Positions 11,101 to 23,429 of a stretch of DNA of 64,000 nt are shown here, piece by piece. The DNA lies in assembly GCF_000208745.1 (NCBI RefSeq), contig NC_030858.1:12802684-12866683 (forward strand), in the 5' to 3' direction. The first letter of the stretch is position 1, and each line of letters begins with the position of its first letter. The position numbers and the translations under genes were made by a program. The notes under the pieces were generated by a model. It was not told the origin of the DNA, did not search any database, and saw only the letters and a list, made by a program, of their open reading frames with translations. This DNA comes from Theobroma cacao (lineage: Eukaryota; Streptophyta; Magnoliopsida; Malvales; Malvaceae).

Positions 11101-11777
11101 ATGATGTTATCAATGAAGCAGTGGGAGGGGATGGGAACCTTCAATCAGTTGATGCTGAAAGAAACCATGTACCTCATGTCAATGCGATTGTCGATGATGT
11201 GCGAGAAGGGATGGCAACCTTCAATCAGTTGATGTTGAAGGAGACCATATACCTTAGAGCACTCCTGGAGGCAGTGCATAACGGTTGTCATCACCATATT
11301 TGTCTAATTTCCAACATCGTGAATCATTAATTTTAGACCTAACTGAAAGGGCACAGGTTACAATGGCAAACAAATACATCGCAAGCCTGTATGTCTACCC
11401 GTTGGTGAACTGTCGAAATGTCAAGAAATCGATGGTGGAAGCTTACGAAGCGTTCAAGCAAGATGGGCATGCGAGGTAACCTCATAAATAATATTGCAAA
11501 CGTTATTCGTTTTGAAATTTTAATTCACCCAGCCTTTTGAATTTGGTATGCTACATGAGTAGGCGAAACGTCAAAATCTTAATGGATCAAGAGCCTTAGT
11601 TTTTCACATCATTAGAGGATCTTGAAAAGGAAATGACAAGAGAACAAATTGACGCATGCCTCAACGTACTATGTAAATGACTTACAAGGTTGAAGTCCAA
11701 GTTGTACAACATCCATGTATGTGTGGTTGATATAATATTCTTCGTAAATTTATTTGAACAGTTTTCAGTTATGAAAC
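11101..11777 (+). pseudogene. Ulp1-like cysteine protease gene, 5' part (MULE-associated type)
   Basis: Plus-strand frames here give a helical, charged region (for example LTERAQVTMANKYIASL and KSMVEAYEAFKQDG). A stretch around 11600-11760 follows (TREQIDACLNVLCK, then LYNIHVCVVD) that resembles the segment ahead of the catalytic core in plant C48/Ulp1-like genes carried by KAONASHI-type MULEs. The frame is broken by several stops. It stops at the copia insertion and resumes at 22690. An 80-bp direct repeat (around ATGGGAACCT 11131 and ATGGCAACCT 11211) lies near its start. Assignment depends mainly on the catalytic part at 22850. Confidence 0.5.
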
Positions 11778-13083
11778 TATTGGTCCCGTTGGAGTACCAG
11801 AGGGGGGTGAATAGTATTAAAAAATTTTTATTCAGCCTTTTAGAGCTTGAAGAGCAGTTAATCAACTAGATGAAGGGAAGGACTAGAACTTGTTAGAATT
11901 ACAAGACACCAAGTAAAGAATGGTAAAGATAAGTGGATAATGCAAGAGTATTTATAGTGGTTTGGTCTTCTTGACCTACATCCACTACCTTGATCTCCCA
12001 ATTAAGGATTTTTAACCTAATTTCACTAAATTGGTGGAATTAATAGCTTCCACCAAGCTTTTACAAGGTGAGCTTTTAATCTAACCTTTAATCCTTTACA
12101 ACAAGCTTTAGAGTACTTCCTACACTCTAATTTCCCAAGAAAGAGAAGAAAAAAAGTACAATTAAGTACCTTTACAAGCCTAGACAAATTACAATCAAGC
12201 TCAAATAGCTTTTCTAGATATAGAATGAAGAACAAGTATTTTTAGTGAAAAATATTTGGCTTTTTGCTCAAAATAGCTCTTTTCTCTTCTAATCTCCTTT
12301 CTTTGACTGTTAGAGCTTCCTTTTATACCTAGAGAGTCAAATTGTTTTATAGGAGATAGTTTCTAGCCATTAAAAACAACTCTGATGCACTTTTAGCCTT
12401 TATTTTGTCTTCTAGTGTTAAGTTTAAAAAGGAAGATAGATTTTGGTTAATCAATTATAGGCAGCTCTAACCAATTAAGAGTTCTCTATCTTCAGGCTTC
12501 TTTTCTTCAATGGATTTCCTTTAACTAGTTACGGTAGGCTCTAACCGATTATAAACTTTTGTTTTCATTTTCTTCTACACAGTAGTGTTCTTTTAATTGG
12601 TTAGCTCTTCCCTCAACTAATTGAAGCTCTACTTCTTTCAACCATAACTGATCAAAATCAAGTTTAAGCAACTAGAAATTCTTCGAATTTTGAACTTCTC
12701 CATTTTGGCTCCCTTTAACGGCCAACTATATTTTCAAACTTGTTTTTGACATTAGAATATACTAAGACCTTGTGCTCTAACTGATTAATCAGACTTTTTA
12801 ACCGATTAGCATATTTTTGTTTTGCTTCAGCTTATCACATAGCCATGCCTTAATTGATTAAGGTCCCTTGTTAATTAGTTACTAAGGTTTTGTTTTTTTT
12901 CACTACTTGCTCTTTCTTTCTTTGACTGATTAACTCCACATTAAGTTAGCAAGCTTCTTGACTTGCCTTTAATGGACAACATTATTAGGGGTATTATATT
13001 AAATCTTGCACACTTAAGTAACAAGATTATATATTAATGAATGAGGAATGTTTTGTTATCATAAACAACATATGGAGTTAACA
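11778..13083 (-). mobile_element. 3' LTR of copia element 1
   Basis: It is 1306 bp and matches 21381-22689 along its length. On the plus strand it starts TATTGGTCCC (TGTTGGTCCC type with one change) and ends GAGTTAACA. On the minus strand a TATAAAAG box is at 12320-12327. Many short motifs of the AACCGATTAA / TAATCGATTA kind lie at about 12440-12860, which is upstream of that box in the sense of transcription. A CACCCCCC stretch close to the terminus is typical of these LTRs. Confidence 0.9.
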
Positions 13084-13541
13084 TTTTTCCTCTTTTTTTA
13101 TGATGACAAAATACTCTTAGATTAAGAGTGTAATGTCTATAAAAATAATTTATGTGCAGATTTGGGATTGCTCTCCCTAAATATATGCTCTAATAAAATT
13201 ATCCAACATAAAGACATTCAATCATAAGAACATATATGTGGACATCAATGTCCAGCCATTCAGCATAATTTGAACATACAAATATAAAATCTCAACACAA
13301 TATAAACCACATAAACATAAATATAATTCCATCATAATACCATAAACATTCAACCATTGTTTATAGCATAAAACATTGCCTGATAAACCATACCATAAAA
13401 CATCCTAAAACAAAACCAATAAAAGCATATCTTAAAGGACTGATTTTTGCTTTCCTATCTTTCCTAGCTATTTTTCTCCTTACTTCTATTATTCTACCTC
13501 CCTATTTTTCTCCCCCTTTTTGGCATCATCCAAAAAAAATC

Positions 13542-16500
13542 CTAATATGAGTCTGAAGAGAGTGAGGATTCATTAGTGTCAAAATGCTCTTTGAGGGGTT
13601 TAGCAGAAGAGTTGGATGAAGAGTCAAATGATGATAAGGAAGAGGTTGAGATGGGTTGGGGAGCTGCAGGTTTAGAAAACTGTTGAGTGGAGGTCAATGC
13701 CAGTTTGGCAAATTTTCTTCTTCTGAAGGCCTTGAATTTAGTGACCATTGTTTTTTTCCCTCTTCCTATACTTTTTTAGCAATAGAAGTAGTGTCAATTT
13801 CAACTGCTTTACCCTTATCTTGATTTGTTTCCTTTGCACATTGTTCTGTCCCTTATGGAGCTGACTGAACTTTTTATTACATTTCTACTTGTTATTGTGT
13901 TTAATCAGCTTTAGCTTCCTTAATGATGTCTTTGATAAAGTCAGAAACTAGGATCTCTTCAGATTCTCTTGGAGAACTCACAACACGTTTTTCAGTAGCT
14001 GAGTGTTCTTTTTCCACTTGAGGTGTTTTCTCCATTTCTTTTTCTTCCTCATTCTTTTCTAAGGTTGGTGTCTTTTCCTTTTCTTGTTCTTTTTATTTAG
14101 CATTCTTGTCAGTTAAAATCCTACTACACAAGTATACGTATCAAATAAATAGTATATTAGCAAGCAGAGTATTGATCCCATAGGGAATTGATCTAAAACT
14201 TTGCTAAGTACTAAAATTAGAACAATTTAATCTTATCCAAATAATTAAAATTAAATAATTAATTAAAACTAAAATTAAAACCAACAAGAAAAATCAAAAT
14301 AATAACTTGAGAAAATATCCAATCAATAAACCTAGGATTACAATATCCCTCACACTTCATCTAAATCTTACCTCTCTTCCTTAACTTATTTCAATGGGTT
14401 GAATTGCTAACGTAGAGTCCTAAATTATTTATAAGGGTCTCCCGACTCATCTTATAAAAATATCTATTTTAACCAAAACACTGTATCCCTATGTGAATTG
14501 AAATTAAAACAGACTCATTAAGTGCAGGCTCTAATCTGGCTACATATGGCCTATAGGTATATCCTTATCCTATACGCAAATCAATTAATATGATCATATG
14601 CTATCCCAATTTTAATTTACTCTAAACTCCTTTTTCCAAGTTTGTTTAGGTTCCTAGATCAATTTAATTAGTGGCCAAGCAATTAAAAGCATTAAAAACA
14701 AATTGGAATAAACAATTGAAATCCCATTAAAAATAAGTAAGAAAGAGATTAAAAACTTAGACTACATTTGAGTTCAATTGCAATCCTAGAAAAAAAAATT
14801 AGCTACTCATAATTGCAAAATAAAATAACATTGTATGAAATTCAACCATTGAAAGTATCAAGAAAAATAAAAGCTAAGGAAGAGAACAAAACAATATTTT
14901 TCGCCTTGATCTCCAAGTTTCAGCCTCAACTTGTAACTTCTTGAGTCTCTCAAAAGTTCTCTCTTCTAATGTTGTTAAACATATCATATTTATACTAATA
15001 ACCTTAACCTAAAGTTCCTTAAGCTGACCTAGGGTTTAATTGGGCTTAAAAGTATAATAAGAGGCCCAAAATTCAATTGTCAATCTTTACAAATTTCCAT
15101 TCCCGACATAGTACGTCTAGCTATTTTCCAATGCAATTTTCTCTATCTTCAATGCAGAACTGGGCAAAGTGATCTGCATGAAAGTTGTAGCTCTGTCTCT
15201 TAGCGTTTCACTGATTGACAAATTGCATCATTTGGAGTCCTGTAACTCAAGATATGGCCAAAATACTAAAGCATATGCAAGCAGATTCTAGGTCTTTTAA
15301 CATCTTACTTTCCAAAATTAAGCCCAATCACTTTTAATCCTACAAAAGAAATATAAAAACTAATAAATCATAACCAAATTAAAAGGAATAACATAAAATT
15401 AAAATAACTAACTTAAAATTAACCTAATTATAAAAAAACTAAAAATAAGTAAATTATAATTAAAAATTGAGGACTTAGCTAATATTTAATAATAAAATTA
15501 GAATAAAATAATTCTATAAAATAGAATTATCAATTCTCCATTCCAGAATCCTCATTTTCATTCTGATTCACATATTTATTTTTAGGTATCTCTTTTTTAA
15601 TTTCCCTTTCATGATCAAAAGCAGCAAACTCAAGCTATTCTGTAGTTTTTCTCTCACTAGACTAACTTTCAGTAGTGGCTAGGGCTTCAAGAGATTCTGT
15701 TTCTTTGGTTGGATGTAACAGGGCTTCAAACTGTTGAAGCTTCTCTTCAATCTTCACAATTTTCTCATCTTGATGAGTTAACTTCTCATCAATTCTCATG
15801 AGGAGATTAAAAATCATGTCACTTTAAGGAGGCGGTTGATTGGCCTTGGTGAAGGGTGTTGAAAGACATCCAGTTGAAGGGGATAGAGGTGTACTTTTTG
15901 TGACTTGAATGCATTCATTTCTCTCTATCTTATATCCCATTTTCAGTACACTCCTTAGAAATATCCCTTGATATTTGTTCCTTGTAAGATCATATTGAAA
16001 TTTTACATTCCAAATTCCTTTCCTTTTTACTAAAGTTGTAAAAATGTTTCCATAAGGCAAGCTTGCTTTATCCCCCATCAAGGTTGCCCTAATTCTCTCT
16101 ATCATATGCCTTTCTATATTTAGTGGAATTTCATTAAATACTATTTCCATAAGCCACAAGGCCTATGCATTAACATAGCTAAAACTGCTACTTCTTCCAT
16201 GTAGAGTGGTTGCTATGAAATAATGGAAAATCCTAAGTTGAGCATTCTTAATCTCTCTAACATAGCTTCTGAAAGGAAACTTCTCCTTTTTTCTAATTAT
16301 AATCTCCCAAAGATGACTTGGATCATATTTTTCAAGCATTTTATACTTTCTTACTTCAAATTCTACTTTTAGGAACTCTCATTAATCTTGAGCACTGATA
16401 TGAAAATTTCTATCATTTAAAAAAACATTTAAGCTATCTTCTGCAAACTCATCTTGATCTTCCAATTCAGTTTTGTCTATAGTAATGCTAGAATATAATT

Positions 16501-16909
16501 CCTTAACCAAATAAAGGCCAAGCAGTCTATCTCCAAATGTATTCATATACCTTATCTTCAATATTTTAAAATACTTATCCAGATCCTCTTTCACTGTCAG
16601 TGAATCAGTAAAACTATTTTATTCAAAAAACTTCCCACAAGAGATTGTGGCATTCTCAATTTTTCTAAACCTATCAGCATGCAAGTGATTTTGAAATCGG
16701 GAGAAGGAACCAGTACTTTTGCCTGTAATGGTTCTTGCATCTACCGATCCTTTCCCTTTCTCTGTCATTTTTTTACCTCCTTTCATCTTCTCGGTTGAAA
16801 GTTCTTTACTTTTTCTTTTCTTCTTAGAGAAAAGTGTGGAAGAGTCATCAACTTTCCTCTTTCTTTTTCCTTTCTTAGGTAATAGATAGGTAAAAGAGGT
16901 TTTTTTCAT
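13542..16909 (-). pseudogene. ORF3 (env-like position) of copia element 1
   Basis: This is an extra coding region between pol and the 3' LTR. Segments on the minus strand are: 16909-16619, Lys-rich start ending in a RFRKIENATISCGK block; 16594-16382, acidic DKTELEDQDEFAEDSLNVFL; 16159-15824, WLMEIVFNEI....IERIRATL...LPYGNI; a coiled-coil-like piece near 15800-15700; and after the solo LTR, a Ser-rich C-terminus ending ESSLSSDSY at 13542. The same blocks in the same order occur in copia element 3 (54776-56650). The central block resembles a plant retroelement domain described as putative plant transposon protein. I see no clear membrane segment. The function is unknown. Confidence 0.78.
14107..15532 (-). 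mobile_element. Solo LTR (1426 bp) inserted in ORF3
   Basis: The plus strand starts TGTCAGTTAAAATCC and ends AGAATTATCA, so both strands have TG...CA ends. The 5-bp repeat ATTCT flanks it (14102-14106 and 15533-15537). ORF3 homology stops and resumes at these positions. On the minus strand a TATAAATATG box is near 14985-15000, so minus is taken as the sense strand. No coding capacity is visible. Its family differs from the other LTRs in the window. Confidence 0.83.
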
Positions 16910-17519
16910 GGGATTCCTTTTTTAGGGTTTCTCGAGTTTCAAAGGGAGAGAGAGAGAGAGGAAAATTTAAGGACTCTTGGCTATTGATTCAGAGTAACCG
17001 ATTCTCTAATTAGGTGAAAGGTCTTTTATGAGAAGTTAATAACTGGTTAGCCACGTTTTGAATGGGTGGTTTCCCGTACCACTTGCCCAGTTGTTTTTTT
17101 ATTTGAAGTTTTTCTCGTGCAGCTGTCATTTCACTAGCAGGAGTCTTCTAATTGATTAACCTATGTCTTAACCAATTACAATATCTCTAACTTTAAGGTT
17201 TTCTAAGGTGTCTGACTTTCATTAACTGATTAGGAACACGTTTAACTGATTATGAATTAAACGACTTAGCTTAGCTAACTTAGGACAAAGATGTTTTAAT
17301 TGATTATAGGGGATCTTAATTGATTACGGTGAGCCTTATTTCCCTTTTATTATTTTGTTAATTCATGAGGACATTCTCTAATCAATAATGTCAAGAAGTG
17401 AACATGATTATCATAAACTAAATCATCAAAAACATGATCAATTCATCATAATTTAGATTTCATTAACATCAATCATTCCTTAATCTCTCCTAATTCTACA
17501 AAATTATTCTTCACTCAAT

Positions 17520-18656
17520 GATTTTGTGAAAATGTCAGCTAATTAATGGAAGGAGTCCGAAAAATCTATTTTAATATTGCCCTTAAGCACATGATCTCTA
17601 ATAAAGTAATGTCTAATTTCTATGTGCTTAGTTCTAGAATGTTGAATAGGATTTTTTAAGATATTTATGGCACTCATGTTGTCTACTGCTTAGTGAGATA
17701 TATTCAGCTTCAACAACATGATTGAAATCTTGCATGTAGGCACACATTAAACAATATATTAGGTCTACTTTCTGTTAAATAAAGTAGTGAACCAACCATA
17801 CCTTTTGGTCCACATTCTTTTCCTTTTTCATTTTTATCGAGCTTTCTAAAATGATGCATAGTTGTTTCAGTTGACTTTAATTCATCACACCTAACTTCTT
17901 CAGCATTTCCTAATTGTATTTTGTTTGGTTGATGGAAGTCCCATCCTGATATTGCTTGATTTGTAGACCAAGGAAGAAATTTAATTCTCCCATCACAATC
18001 ATTTCAAACTCACCCTGCATTTTCTTAGCAAAATTCTCACAAAATTTTTCATTAGTAGTACCAAAGACTATATCATCCACATATATTTATTCTTCAATAA
18101 AACCATTTAAAAATGCAATTTTAACAACCATTTGGAACAATTTTCCATTCAAATAACATGCATATGCATGCAAGAGTCTAAATGCTTCTAATCTAGCTAC
18201 GGAAGCAAAAGTTTTATCATAATCAATACCTTCCTCTTGATTGTAGCCTTGAGGAACTAACTTTGCTTTGTTCCATACCACATTAGCCAATTCATCTAAT
18301 TTTTTCTTAAATAACCACTTGGTACCAATGGTAGGATGGTTGGTTGGCCTTGGAACAAAGGTCCAAACCTTGCTCCTCTCAAAGTGGCCTAGTTTTTCTT
18401 CATTTCTTTTTTTAGAGCTATCTTCATTATCCTTTTTTTTCTCCAAGCTCATTCTTTTCATTCCATTCTTAATTTCATCTACATCATCATCATCATCAAG
18501 AACTACTTTTCTTGGTGTGGCGTTAGTCTCATAAAAAACAACATGAATAGACTCTTCCATAAGTAAAGATGCTTTGTTAAACACTTTATAGACTTTAGAA
18601 TTTAGTCCATAATCTAAGGAAATAGCTTTATCATTCTTAGCATCAAAATTTCCCAA
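17520..18656 (-). pseudogene. Copia element 1 RT/RNase H remnant
   Basis: The minus strand from 18656 to 18087 gives the end of integrase, then the RT start (TKWLFKKK, VPQGYNQEEGIDYDKTFA, IAFLNGFIEE). It then jumps directly to IYVDDIVFGTTNE and GELNFFLGLQIKQ at about 18090-17940. The stretch that holds LYGLKQAPRAWY in element 3 is missing, an internal deletion of roughly 70 residues. The RNase H end (KHIEIRHYFIRDH) appears at about 17690-17540 after further loss. YVDD carries the RT catalytic Asp pair. Confidence 0.85.
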
Positions 18657-19390
18657 GGTGGGTTTTTCATTGTTTAAAACAGAGCATTGTTCTTGCCATT
18701 TATTTTAAAGTCTTATTTTCTCTTTCAACCACTCCATTTTCTTGTGGAGTTCTAGGCGCTGAAAAATTATGATCAAAACCATTTTCATTGCAAAATCATA
18801 ATTATCAAATTCATCACCCCGATCACTTCTTATGCGAACAATGGAAACCGCTTTCTCATTTTACACTTTCTTACAATGTTTAACAAAAGCATGCAATGCG
18901 TCATCTTTGTGAGCAAGGAAATACAACCAAGTATACCTAGAGTAATCATCAATAGTAACAAACCCATATGACTTGCCCTCATGCTAATAACATCAATAGG
19001 TCTAAACAAGTCAGTGTGCAATAAGTCAAGTGGTCTGGAAGTTGGTATCACTTTCTTTGATTTAAAAGAGCTTTTTACTTGTTTTTCAAATCGACATGCA
19101 TCACAAATTTTATCATTTTAACAAAAAATCTTTGAAACTTCAATAACCAAATCTTTTCTTAAAATCTTTGAAAAGGTGTCCATGCTAGCATGTCCTAGTC
19201 TTTTATGCCACAACCAACTGTCACACACATCATTGTCCATAAGACAGGACTCATTTTGAATATAAATTTCATAAAAAAAATCACTTAAACATTTTCAAAG
19301 CTTATGCCAATGAGTACAACTTTGTTAGTGTCAACGTCAATCACATGGCATACATGACAATCAAAGCAAATTCTAAATCCTTTATCACAA
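18657..19390 (-). pseudogene. Copia element 1 integrase remnant
   Basis: The minus strand shows a pre-integrase zinc region (HKRLGHASM, then ICDACRFEKQ). The catalytic core start (RPLDLLHTDLF) follows and then, after frameshifts, an SDRGDEF segment with the second catalytic Asp. The segment between the Glu box and the C-terminal part is shortened, since the reading passes rapidly to LGNFDAKNDKAISLDYGLNSKVY. The order and motifs are copia-type (protease-integrase-RT). Confidence 0.83.
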
Positions 19391-19392
19391 AG

Positions 19393-19620
19393 TTAACTAA
19401 TGTTTAACAAGTTATGCTTTAGACTTTCAACAAATAAAACATGCTTGATTATAGTTTGAGAAGTGTTACCAATGGTTCCAATTCCTTGGTTGATACTTTT
19501 GGAGTTGTAACCAAAAAAGACATTACTGTTTTTCTTTCTATCAAGCTTGACAAACAAATTTTCAATTCTGGTCATGTGCCTTGAGCAACTACTATCCAAG
19601 TACCAAGGTTGCTTTTCTTT
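19393..19620 (-). pseudogene. Copia element 1 aspartic protease
   Basis: The frame opens MDSSCSRHMTRIENLF, where the active-site D-S-G of copia proteases has become D-S-S. It continues with the GYNSKSINQGIGTIG flap-like stretch and ends in KHNLLNIS, which links to integrase. The glycine loss in the catalytic loop suggests an inactive enzyme even without the other breaks. Confidence 0.82.
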
Positions 19621-19689
19621 GTTGAGCTTTCAAACATTGTTCTTTTTGCTCTTATTTAAGCTACAAAACATGTTTTTATTTCTTTTTCA

Positions 19690-21350
19690 AAGGTAGCCAT
19701 ACTTTGATGGGACCTTAGGGGTTAGTTAACACGTAAGAACCTTTAGGTATCCAAACCAATTTGGTTTTGAAAGGGTTATATCCATCATGATAGCAATCAT
19801 AAGACAAATGACCTTTTTTTTACCACACATATAGCAATAACCTAAAAATGCATTGATTTTCTTCAAAAATTTTCAATTCTTTTTGGTTTCTCTTCAATTT
19901 TCCTCCATTAAGACTTTAAGTGTGACATTTTCATCTATTGCTCTTTGTAATTCAAAATTTTTACTTTCTAATTCAAACTTTAGAAATTCAAAGTCTGTAC
20001 TGGAGTGCTCAAGTTCTATTTGAAAAATGTTTCTTTGATCAACAATAAAATTAAAATCATGCTTGATTTTTTCTATACATCATTTAATGCCATAGCTTTC
20101 TTTCTCATAGCTTTATATTTTAATGCAAGCATTTCAAATTCAGCATATAAACAATCATATTCATCTTGCAAATTATCATAAGAAATATCACAAGAATTAA
20201 ATGTTACCATACATTCTTCCTTTCTTGCTATCAAGCAAAAATTTGCTCTTTCTTTTAATTTTTCTTTTTCTTTTTCTAAGTTTGAGGAGTCACTGTCAGA
20301 CCATGTTGCTACCACCATTGCCTTTTTTGGTTTCTTCATCCTTTTTGAAGATTTTTCATTTAGTAATGAATATTTTGATTTGAAATGTCTAGGTCTTTTA
20401 CATTCAAAACAGATCATTTCATCCTTCTTGCTCAAATCACCTTTATGCTTACTTTTCCAAGTGAAACTTTGATCTTTATTGAAATTTTTTCTCCCAAACC
20501 TTTTGCCTTTTTGCCTCATCAACTTTGTAAATTTTCTAGCCATCATGGATAGCTCTTCATCATCATCACTTGACAACTTTTCTAATTTTTCCTCGAGTGT
20601 GCTAATCTTGAGTGCAAGATTTTTCTTCTTTTCTTTGGCTTCTTTCTTTTCCTTTTCTTCTTCTTCTTCTTTCAGTTCAAGTTCATGTGTAAGGAATAAG
20701 CCATAAATTCCATCAAGTATGACTACATTAAGATCCTTGGCCTCTCGGATAATAGTGACCTTTGGTTTCTAGCTTTTTAGGATGCATTTAAGAAGCTTTT
20801 TTACTAACCCATGTTCCAAGATGGTTTTTCCAAGTTGATTGAGCTTATTTGTAATATTGGTAAACCTATCGAGCATGGTAGTGACATCTTCACCTAGTTC
20901 TATTTTAAACATTTCATAATTATGGGTAAGGAAATTTTGGACTCCTTTACTTGTGAAGTCCCTTCATGAATGACTTTAAGTTTTTCTCAAATTTTTTTGG
21001 CTGTAGTACAATTAGAGATTTTGTTGAATTCTAAAGGAGTTAGTGCACAGTGAAGGGTTTTGATGGCTTTAAAATTTGTTTAGACCTTTTTTACTTTAGT
21101 TTTAGTCCACTCAGCTCTTGGCTTAGGCATTTTCTCACTAGTGACAAAAGTAGGTGAGGTGGAAACATAGGCTCCTTCCATGACTACATCCCACATTTCA
21201 TAGTCAAGGGCTCTAATGTATATAGACATCCTAGTGCTCTAATAAAAATAGTTTGATCCATCAAATAGAAAAAGCTTATTTGTGGATCAACCCTTAGTAA
21301 CAACTAACTTTTGCAAAGTTATGTGGATCTTCCCTAAGGATGTTAAGCCT
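19690..21350 (-). pseudogene. Copia element 1 gag with zinc knuckle
   Basis: The N-terminal capsid part is recognisable at about 21230 (MSIYIRALDYEMWDV) and onward through the UBN2/copia-gag type segment. A Lys/Glu-rich hinge follows. The best open frame (20576-20073) has CFECKRPRHFKSKY, a CCHC knuckle in which the last Cys is Tyr, then a coiled-coil-like region (YDNLQDEYDCLYAEFEML). A second, degenerate knuckle (CYMC...GHLSYDC) is near 19800. Stops and frameshifts are frequent. Gag forms the particle and packages the RNA. Confidence 0.85.
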
Positions 21351-21365
21351 TAATTTTGAGCGTAT

Positions 21366-21378
21366 GGCTCTGATACCA
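21366..21378 (-). other. Primer-binding site of copia element 1
   Basis: The minus strand reads TGGTATCAGAGCC, a perfect complement to the 3' end of plant initiator tRNA-Met. It starts 2 bp after the 5' LTR. Confidence 0.93.
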
Positions 21379-21380
21379 CT

Positions 21381-22689
21381 TGTTGTTCATATTGGAGTGC
21401 TATAGGGAGGATGAATAACACTAATTTTTTTTTGTTCAGTCCTTTAGAGCTTGAAGAGCACTTAATCAACTAGATAAAGAGAAGGACTAGTACTTGTTAA
21501 AATTACAAGACACCAAGTAAAGAAGGGTAAAAAAAGTAGACAATGCAAGAGTATTTATAGTGGTTCGGTCCCCTTGACCTACATCCACTACCTTAATTTC
21601 CTAATCAAGGATTTTCAATCTAACTTCACTAAACTAGTGAAATTAACAACATCCACCAAGCTTTTACAAGCTAAGCTTCTAACCTAAACTCTAATCCTTT
21701 ACAATAAGCTTTAGAGTGTTTCCCACACTCTGATTTCCCAAGAAAGAGAAGAAAAAAAAGTACAACTAAGTACCTTTACAAGTCTGGATAGATTATAATC
21801 AAGCTCAAATACTTTTTTTGGATATAGAATGAAAAACAAGTAGTTTTTGGTGAAAGATATTTGACTTTTTGCTCAAAATAGCTCTTTTCTCATCTAATCT
21901 CCTTTCTTTGACAGTTGGAGCTTCCTTTTACACCTAAAGAGTCAGATTTTTCTATTAGAGACAGCTTCGAGCCATTAGAAATAACTCTGATGCACTTCTA
22001 GCCATTATTTTATCCTCTAGTGTTTAAATTCAAAAAAAGAGGCAGACTTCAGCCAATCGATTACAAGCAGCTCTAATCGATTAAGAGGTATTTGTCTTCA
22101 AGCTTTTCTTCTTCAACAGACTTCCTCTAACTGGTTACAGTAGGCTCTAACCGATTATAAACTTTTTGGTTTCATTTTTTTCTACACAATAGTGTTTCTT
22201 TAATTGGTTAACTTTTCCCTTAACATATTGAAGCTCTACTTCCTTCAACCATAATCGATTAAAATCAGCTTTAAGCAACTAGAAACTCTTCAAATTTTGA
22301 ACTTCTCCTTTTTGGCTCCCTTCAACAGTCAACTATATTTTCAAACTTGTTTTTGGCGTTTGAATATACTAGGACCTTGTGCTTTAACCCATTAACCATA
22401 CTTTTTAACTGATTAGCATATTTCTGTTTAGCTTCAACTTATCATAAAGCCATGCCTTAATTGATTAAGGTCCCTTGTTAATCAGTTACTAAGGTTCTAT
22501 TTTTGTTCACTACTTGTTTTTCCATCTTTGACTAATTAACTCCACATTAAGTTTAGCAAGCTTCTTGACTTGCCTTTAATTGACAACTTTATTAGGGTAT
22601 TAGATTAAATTCTGCACACTTAGGTAACAAGATTAAACATTAATGAATGAGAAATGCTTTGTTATCATAAAAAACATATGGAGTCAACA
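21381..22689 (-). mobile_element. 5' LTR of copia element 1
   Basis: It is 1309 bp, TGTTGTTC...GAGTCAACA on the plus strand, and homologous to 11778-13083. It holds repeated short motifs such as TAATCGATTA (22074-22083) and related CCGATTA and TGATTAA variants. The GAAAC target copy follows at 22690. Confidence 0.9.
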
Positions 22690-23170
22690 GAAACTGTGTG
22701 TTTTAGACTACATGACATGTAAGCTGATGTAAATATATTTCACAAACACCATCCGTGTGTTTTATACCGTATATCCAACTAAAGAGGGACGGTCGACTAT
22801 AAAAATTACATTAAAGTTGCTGATGTACAAGTAGGGTGATAAGCCAACATATGGGAAAAAATGAGAAAATGTCGATTTCATCCTTGCTCCTTGTAATGTG
22901 GGTGAACACTGGGTTGTTGCAAAGATTGAATTGGTGAAGTGAAGGATAAAAGTGGTGGGCTCCATAAAACCTTCTATCGCGAAGGAAATTGTACTACGTT
23001 CGACTCAGATGACATCTCTTACTACGATGATGCCCATAATTTGCCAGCAATCCGGTTATTTCAACAAAGCACACCGCAAGAAACGAGGTTTGTTGCCAAT
23101 GCCATTGGAAATAAATTTGCCAAAATCATCAATGCATGGGCAAAATAATAACGTTTGCAATCAGGACCGA
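22690..23170 (+). pseudogene. Ulp1-like (C48) cysteine protease, catalytic part
   Basis: This is the continuation of 11101-11777 beyond the copia element. At about 22868-22940 the plus strand gives VDFILAPCNVGEHWVVAKIE, which matches the C48 core (V..I..P.N....HWV). It includes the His that starts the His-Asp-Cys triad. The following Asp/Cys part is in shifted frames (for example 22939-23148), and stops occur inside. Family members cut SUMO-like conjugates in host cells; plant MULEs of the KAONASHI type carry related copies. This one is a pseudogene. It converges with the MULE transposase at 24270-26990. Confidence 0.62.
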
Positions 23171-23429
23171 TCAAAGTTAAGTAAAACATGATTGCAAATA
23201 TATGGATCCAATATGTTTTAGAAATTTTTGGCAACAGTTATGAAAGTGAACCACTTCGTTCGCCCTAAACATATGGGAAGTTGTATGTACATTTTTTATA
23301 GATACAATTAATTTTAATATACATACATCTAATACATTAATTTTTCATTTCATACACAGTGCCTACAATGATCGAAAGATGTAAATTAATTGGTTGTTTT
23401 ACCTTCAAGCTATGGTATTTTAGTGTTGG

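Larger units (their letters stand above)
11778..22689 (-). mobile_element. Sirevirus-like Ty1/copia element 1 (full length, decayed)
   Basis: A 10,912-bp element has LTRs at 11778-13083 and 21381-22689 and a perfect GAAAC target duplication (11773-11777 and 22690-22694). The order on the minus strand is 5' LTR, tRNA-iMet primer site, gag with zinc knuckle, protease, integrase, RT, RNase H, an extra ORF (ORF3), a polypurine tract near 13510, and 3' LTR. The long gag, extra 3' ORF and several polypurine tracts fit the Sirevirus (SIRE/Maximus) lineage. Part of integrase and the central RT are deleted, all ORFs carry stops, and ORF3 contains a solo LTR at 14107-15532. Confidence 0.92.

Noticed and set aside
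20641..20670. TTC/TCT-rich stretch as a microsatellite of interest
   Set aside because: It is the Glu/Lys-rich hinge of copia gag read on the opposite strand.
21366..21378. tRNA-Met gene fragment
   Set aside because: Only the 13-bp complement to the tRNA 3' end is present, beside an LTR: a primer-binding site.
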